From the NCBI GenBank assembly GCA_041753575.1, contig JBGSUA010000063.1, positions 1 through 64,000 of the forward strand: a DNA stretch of 64,000 bases, read 5' to 3'. Source of the stretch: CG2-30-51-40 sp041753575. Lineage in GTDB: Bacteria; Desulfobacterota; DSM-4660; Desulfatiglandales; Desulfatiglandaceae. The notes below the pieces were generated by a model. That model saw only the letters and a program-made list of their open reading frames with translations. It did not search any database and had not been told where the DNA came from. Numbering within the stretch: the first letter of the stretch is position 1; each line of letters begins with the position of its first letter. The position numbers and the translations under genes were made by a program. Shown here piece by piece: positions 59,498 to 64,000 of the stretch.

Positions 59498-62400
59498 CTA
59501 TCGCGCGGCATCCAGGTTCAGCGCCGCGGTGGGCAAATCATTCTTGTCCAGCGCGGCCGGTGAAATCACTTCGACGCGTATGGCGGGAATACCGCCCGGG
59601 CCGCTCAGTTCAGCCGCTATCGCGCGGGCCCTCGCGTCAGCCAGTCCGGACAGTTCGGGTTCTCCGATTGCCTCCGCATCCGCCAAACGGGCGAAAAGAA
59701 TTTTCGCCAGCCGGCCAGGGTCTATGGTTCCATCCTCGGAGGAAGCTGCCCCGGGCTTGGCGGCGGATTCTTTCTTGGCTTTGTCTTCTAAGGCCTTCAT
59801 CTCCGCCTGGAGGGTCTTCAGCGTCTCGGCGCCGAAGCTCTCTGAGAACATGGCCTCCAGGACTTTGCCGCTTCCCGGGCTGCTGAAGTCAACGGGTCCT
59901 GGGTCTTCTTGCGGCTTGAGTTTCAGCCCTTGGCGCACGGCCAAAGCCAGGCGCAGACTGGCGTTGCGCAGCTCCGCCCGGTCGGTTTCCGGATTGTAGC
60001 GGCCCTGAACGGTGAGCTTCAGTTGTGGCCGCTTCAGCAGGGCGCCGGCAAGCTTGTTCAGTTTTTCCTTTTCCGGCGGTGGAACATCGGAGCGGCCGGG
60101 CTCGAAGGCGACGTTCTTGAAGGATTCTTCGCTACCGCCGGGAAGCAGTGCCCCGAGGGCACGGAAAGGGCTGGTAACGATTTTGGTCAGGAGGTTGACG
60201 ATAGCCTTGCCGATCAAGGCGCCATAGCTGAACTCGGGGGAATCCAGGTTGCCGCTGACTGGAAGTCCGAGATTTATCACCCCCTTGGTGTCCTCCAGCA
60301 GGGCGACGGCGAAGTCCAGCGGCAAGTCCACAGCTTCTGGGCTCGCCATCTTTTCCCCCAGCTTCAGGCTCTCCACTACAATCTGGTTGTCCCCCGCGAG
60401 ACGGCTCCGGTCTATTTTGTATTTTAGGTCAACCGTCAGCTTGCCTGAGTTGATCTTGCGCCCGGCGAATTTGCCCGAATAAGGTGTAAGATTGGACATC
60501 TCGACATTGCGGAATATTACGCTGATGTCGGTAAATGCCTTTGGATCTGATGTGTTCAACTCTCCTTCGATGCGGGCTGTGCCGTACTCGTCAACCCGAC
60601 CGTCCAGCATGACCTGAGTGCGAGCGTCCCGGGTGGAGGAAATTCCGGCCAAATTGCCTTTGAGTTCGTGGATCTTGGTGCCGAAAGGGATGATCAGGCT
60701 CAGGTCCGCGAAGTCAACGCGTCCATCGCTGACGAGTACACGGCGCACGCGGTAGGGAAAGGGATCCGCTGCGCCGGCCGCCGGAGGGGATTTTTTTGGC
60801 TCGGGATCAGGCTTGACAACATTGGCTAGATTGAGCGAGTGGTCTTTCTCGATAATGAACTTGCCGGCGAGTCCCACAACCCGCAGGTCTCCGATCTCAA
60901 GCCCGTTGGGCGCGAGCTGCAGCCTCAATTGATCGGTCTGTACCGTTTTCCAGCCGACCAAGGTCTCTTTGGCGCTGGGTTCGACGACACGCAGGTTGTC
61001 GAGCTTGAAACCTCCCTGATAAAGCGTCTCGGCCCCCGATGCCTTCAGGCCGTGGCGCAGGCTCCCGCGGGTGGAGAAGGCGCCCGAGGTTAGGATCACT
61101 GCGGCCGACTGGCCGACATAGGGCTGAAACTCTTTGAGCGCCAGTTCCTCCAATTGGACCTCGGCGTCCACCGACGGCAGGGAGGGGTCAACGGTTCCAG
61201 CAACCCTGATCTGGCCTCCCTCGCGGATTTTCAGGCCTGCCTCGAACTTCATGGGGGACTTGCCGTCCACGTTGGTAAGAGCAACCCCAATGTCTTCGAG
61301 GTTGAGGATCGGTTCAACGGGCTTAACGGATAGATCCGAAAAGGCGGCTCCTAAACCGGACACGGCAACGGTTTTGATCAGAAACCTGAAGGGATGTCCC
61401 TCAACCGCCGCCTCCCTGGCCTCCAGGGCGATCGCCCCTTTTTCGGGAGGGGCGGCAAGGAGAACCAGGTTGATTTTCCCGTCGGCCTCTCTTTTAAGAT
61501 CAATCTCGCCTCCATCAATGGAGACGCTATCTAGCGTCAGGGTGTTAAGGGCCAAATCGTAAGCACCGCCAGCGAGGGCCACCTTGCCGATCCGGACCGC
61601 CGGCTTTGTCGTATCGGTCAATCCCGCCCGCAGCCCGGAAAGCGTGACGCCGATATCATTCACCGATGCCCGGGTTAGATTTCCCCCGGCCTCCACGGTG
61701 GCCTTCAGGCTCAACGCGATTGCTTCGATACCGGCGTTGAGCCCAGGGTCCCGGCTCAAATCCCGATAGTCCAGAGCAACCTTTTCTACGTCGAGGGATT
61801 CCAGTCTGACCTTCCAGGGCTCAGAGACAGGGCCTTCGGGCACAGATGGCGCAGGAGCCGCGGGGGATGTCGAGCTGGGGGCCTTGACTACGCGCTGCAG
61901 GTTGAGCCCGCCTTTTTCGTCAACCGCAAGGCGCGCACGGCCGCCGGCAACGAGCACTTTCCCGATGGCGGCCTGCCGCTCGCCCAGATCAAAGTCCACT
62001 TCGCTGATCCTAACGTCGGGCAGTTCAAGGAAAGCCTCTTCGTCACCGGCCAGCCTCAACATCACGCCTGTAAGCTTAACTGCGAGGTTGGTGAGAGACA
62101 CCTTCGGCTCAGCTTTGCCCAAATCCACGGAGTAGTCGCCGGTCATATTCAAGGTTCCAAGCGGCGGCTCGAGGTTGAGCCCATCACGAACAAACTTCCA
62201 GAGTGTGGCTGTGCGTATATTCTCGATCTTCAGGGTCCCCTGCGTAACCACCGGGTTCAGACTGACATTGCCGGTCCACCGAACGGTCTCCCCGTCGCTG
62301 CTGGTGGCAGTAATGGTTTGAACCCCTTTCTGGTTCGGCAGTGTCGTCAAATTCTCGATCTTCAGGTCTAGTGGAGTGAGGGTGAGGGATGCGGCTTCAG

Positions 62401-62887
62401 ACTGCCTCCTGTCGGTGAAGAAAACTTGGCCCTGGCCGATCGAGATCTGTTCAATGATCAGTCTTGGCATGGGCTCCTGATTCTCCTGCGGGGGCGATGG
62501 GTCGGAGGCAGGCGCAAGCTTGGCGAGGTTCAGGTCTCCGTTGGAGGAGATAACAGCCTTAACCAGCGGGGTGTCTATACTGACCTCCTTAAAGGTCCAT
62601 GCCCAGTTGAACAGGCTTTTCAACTCGAAATCAATGAACAATCGCTTTAAGGCCGCGATCGCCTGACCGTCAGGCTCGTCCAGGCGGAAGTCATTCGCCT
62701 CAAAAGTAAAGATGTAAGGGTTGAAGCGCACCACACCTATCGAAGCCTGCTTATTGAAGTCTTCCCGCACAATCTTGGGCACATAGTGTTTCACCAGGAA
62801 AGGAACTAGGAAAAAACCGACCAGCGTATAAATGACAACGGCCGAAACACCAATGATGAAAGTCTTGCTTAGAAGAATGCGTTTCAT
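59498..62887 (-). CDS. DUF748 (AsmA-like) envelope protein
   Basis: A 1129-residue protein. An N-terminal membrane anchor (FIIGVSAVVIYTLVGFFLVP) puts the rest in the periplasm. The DUF748 signature is visible (VKHYVPKIVREDFNKQASIG and VRFNPYIFTFEANDFRLDEP), followed by many beta-strand repeats typical of AsmA/TamB-like proteins (LDLKIENLTTLPNQKGVQTI, LPDVRISEVDFDLGERQAAI). A Pro/Ala/Ser-rich linker lies near 340-355. The C-terminal 200 residues are helical (LNKLAGALLKRPQLKLTVQG, AELRNASLRLALAVRQGLKL) and resemble an OmpA-type domain in places. Relatives shape outer-membrane lipid flow. It is convergent with the upstream secreted gene and monocistronic. Confidence 0.88.
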   Translation of the reverse strand: MKRILLSKTFIIGVSAVVIYTLVGFFLVPFLVKHYVPKIVREDFNKQASIGVVRFNPYIFTFEANDFRLDEPDGQAIAALKRLFIDFELKSLFNWAWTFKEVSIDTPLVKAVISSNGDLNLAKLAPASDPSPPQENQEPMPRLIIEQISIGQGQVFFTDRRQSEAASLTLTPLDLKIENLTTLPNQKGVQTITATSSDGETVRWTGNVSLNPVVTQGTLKIENIRTATLWKFVRDGLNLEPPLGTLNMTGDYSVDLGKAEPKVSLTNLAVKLTGVMLRLAGDEEAFLELPDVRISEVDFDLGERQAAIGKVLVAGGRARLAVDEKGGLNLQRVVKAPSSTSPAAPAPSVPEGPVSEPWKVRLESLDVEKVALDYRDLSRDPGLNAGIEAIALSLKATVEAGGNLTRASVNDIGVTLSGLRAGLTDTTKPAVRIGKVALAGGAYDLALNTLTLDSVSIDGGEIDLKREADGKINLVLLAAPPEKGAIALEAREAAVEGHPFRFLIKTVAVSGLGAAFSDLSVKPVEPILNLEDIGVALTNVDGKSPMKFEAGLKIREGGQIRVAGTVDPSLPSVDAEVQLEELALKEFQPYVGQSAAVILTSGAFSTRGSLRHGLKASGAETLYQGGFKLDNLRVVEPSAKETLVGWKTVQTDQLRLQLAPNGLEIGDLRVVGLAGKFIIEKDHSLNLANVVKPDPEPKKSPPAAGAADPFPYRVRRVLVSDGRVDFADLSLIIPFGTKIHELKGNLAGISSTRDARTQVMLDGRVDEYGTARIEGELNTSDPKAFTDISVIFRNVEMSNLTPYSGKFAGRKINSGKLTVDLKYKIDRSRLAGDNQIVVESLKLGEKMASPEAVDLPLDFAVALLEDTKGVINLGLPVSGNLDSPEFSYGALIGKAIVNLLTKIVTSPFRALGALLPGGSEESFKNVAFEPGRSDVPPPEKEKLNKLAGALLKRPQLKLTVQGRYNPETDRAELRNASLRLALAVRQGLKLKPQEDPGPVDFSSPGSGKVLEAMFSESFGAETLKTLQAEMKALEDKAKKESAAKPGAASSEDGTIDPGRLAKILFARLADAEAIGEPELSGLADARARAIAAELSGPGGIPAIRVEVISPAALDKNDLPTAALNLDAAR

Positions 62888-64000
62888 GATGGTTTCCCCT
62901 GGAAGATGATTGTTTATTGGGTTCAGCGTGCTTGGAAGAACTGAATCGGCTTATAATAAGAAGTCCCTTTTTTATAGTCAAATTATAGGCGATTTAGCCT
63001 TGTGTGTCAAGATTGAAGTCGAGATTAATATGGACCTTAAATGGGTCAAAGCCATGGTAGGGAACCAGTGCTGCACCAAGGGCCACTGAGCCATACCATG
63101 GGAAAACCTTGAATGCGACGGCTGTGGAGAGCCTTTGCCTTGTCCATAAGGCTATTGATTGTATATAGGAAGTAATGAAAGTAGTCTCCCCCGATCGTGG
63201 TTTCCCAAGACAGTAAGAGGGGGTGCATAACGACCGGGGAGGGAAATAAATACACAGCTATTCTATTTGAGCCGGAGAGAATGGATGTGATGCTATAAGG
63301 CAGTATCGTAATGACTCTCTGTGGCACAATAGGGAGTCAAGGCAGCAGGTTTTAAGCCCAAATATCCTCCAAGCCGTACAGAGCATGGGTCGTTAGAGAT
63401 ACAGCATTTCGGGCAGAGGAAGTTCAGCTCCTCCTTGCAGGTCAGGTAGGTATTGCTTGGTGGGGTTGATTCCATAATTATCAAATCTGCCCCTCGTCGA
63501 GACTTCTATCCCTACTCTTGCAGAGAACTGATACACTTTACCATCCCAAGAGTCTACAAAAACACAGGACTCCACTGTGCTTTAAAGCTTTTTCATAGCC
63601 TGATCCACAAGGACATGGGAACGCTATTCCACTTTTGGGGCTTTCCATTTGACATCTCTGACTGGTTTTCCTATCGTCCTTCATCTGAGAGAGTCATTGA
63701 TTTGTTCGTTTCAGTCGCCTTCAACGCCCTCTTGAAGGACTGGGGGAAGCATAACGGCGATGACATCGGTGCATGTCGCATCACTTGGTAAGGGAATTAG
63801 CCATAGCGGGCAATCTTCCATGCCAGCCCCATTCCTCTGCGACAGCCTGTCAGAGCACTTCTTACCAATGGTTCAAGGAAGGAACTATCACTTCACTGCG
63901 ATCACTTAAATGCCATCGCTGGCCAGTCCTCATTGGCTTTTGGGGTAATTTTCAGCTAAATTACGGATCATTCGGGGAACCCCATGAGGCTTCTCACAAA
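62888..64000. other. Gene-poor right end of the window
   Basis: About 1.1 kb hold no gene that I can identify beyond the promoter region of the DUF748 gene (about 62888-63000). Short open frames occur on both strands with stops in between, which suggests decayed sequence. One plus-strand frame (63453-63791) is listed separately at low confidence. Confidence 0.4.
63453..63791 (+). CDS. Uncertain hypothetical protein (112 aa)
   Basis: The frame gives 112 residues, including SAPRRDFYPYSCRELIHFTI and MGTLFHFWGFPFDISDWFSY, with many aromatic residues and no clear SD. It could be part of a broken gene, because similar-length open frames lie on the other strand nearby. No family was recognised, and it may be non-coding. 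Confidence 0.2.
   Translation: MLGGVDSIIIKSAPRRDFYPYSCRELIHFTIPRVYKNTGLHCALKLFHSLIHKDMGTLFHFWGFPFDISDWFSYRPSSERVIDLFVSVAFNALLKDWGKHNGDDIGACRITW

Noticed and set aside
63046..63327. Minus-strand frame near the right end
   Set aside because: It has no SD or recognisable motif, and several short frames of similar quality occur on both strands here.

Overview
The window reads as a chromosomal segment of a strictly anaerobic or microaerophilic Gram-negative bacterium, most like the Desulfobacterota (old Deltaproteobacteria). The hints are the tig-clpP-clpX-lon order, a ferredoxin-fused nitroreductase, an ATP-type PEP carboxykinase, a membrane-bound sigma-54 activator, many secreted beta-helix/post-COAP/PKD proteins and typical dispersed repeats. 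No rRNA or species-level marker is present, so this placement is inference.

Layout. (1) 1-5820: one end of an integrated element. Small unknown ORFs, a class II (B12-dependent) ribonucleotide reductase and a P4-type tyrosine integrase abut the 3' end of tRNA-Val(UAC). Several intergenic hairpins here have look-alike loops. (2) 5821-11623: tRNA-Val and the proteostasis cluster tig-clpP-clpX-lon, all on the minus strand. (3) 12287-23820: a cytidylate-kinase-like protein, a periplasmic 5'-nucleotidase, an alpha-2-macroglobulin/penicillin-binding protein 1C pair and a ferredoxin-nitroreductase. (4) 23848-31502: a 152-bp element with perfect 17-bp terminal inverted repeats, a sigma-54 activator with a periplasmic ABC-binding-protein-like sensor, an ABM-fold protein and two secreted beta-helix proteins, one frameshifted. 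(5) 31503-36345: a gene graveyard. It holds remnants of a response regulator, a HAF-repeat protein, a P-type cation ATPase with a large internal deletion, a CNNM/DUF21-CBS protein with a nonsense codon and an alcohol dehydrogenase tail. An intact-looking VapBC-type toxin-antitoxin pair and a PsiE-like membrane protein sit among them. (6) 36881-41270: a tandem universal stress protein, ATP-PEPCK and cardiolipin synthase. (7) About 41488-42100: an IS200-type insertion sequence with an SD-sequestering hairpin. (8) 42229-48063: a complete branched-chain-amino-acid-type ABC importer followed by an alpha/beta hydrolase. (9) 48431-59288: five secreted proteins on one strand: a tail-fibre-like surface protein, a C10 (streptopain-type) peptidase, a probable clan-CD (gingipain/caspase-like) peptidase, a beta-helix/beta-propeller protein and a DUF1566/DUF4214-like protein. 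(10) 59498-62887: a DUF748 (AsmA-like) envelope protein. The last 1.1 kb holds nothing I can identify.

The stretch most likely to be a poorly described system is region 9. It encodes two different secreted cysteine-peptidase folds in tandem beside large surface proteins that share a beta-helix entry module with the genes of region 4. The graveyard and the integrase/tRNA island are the clearest evidence of genome flux.
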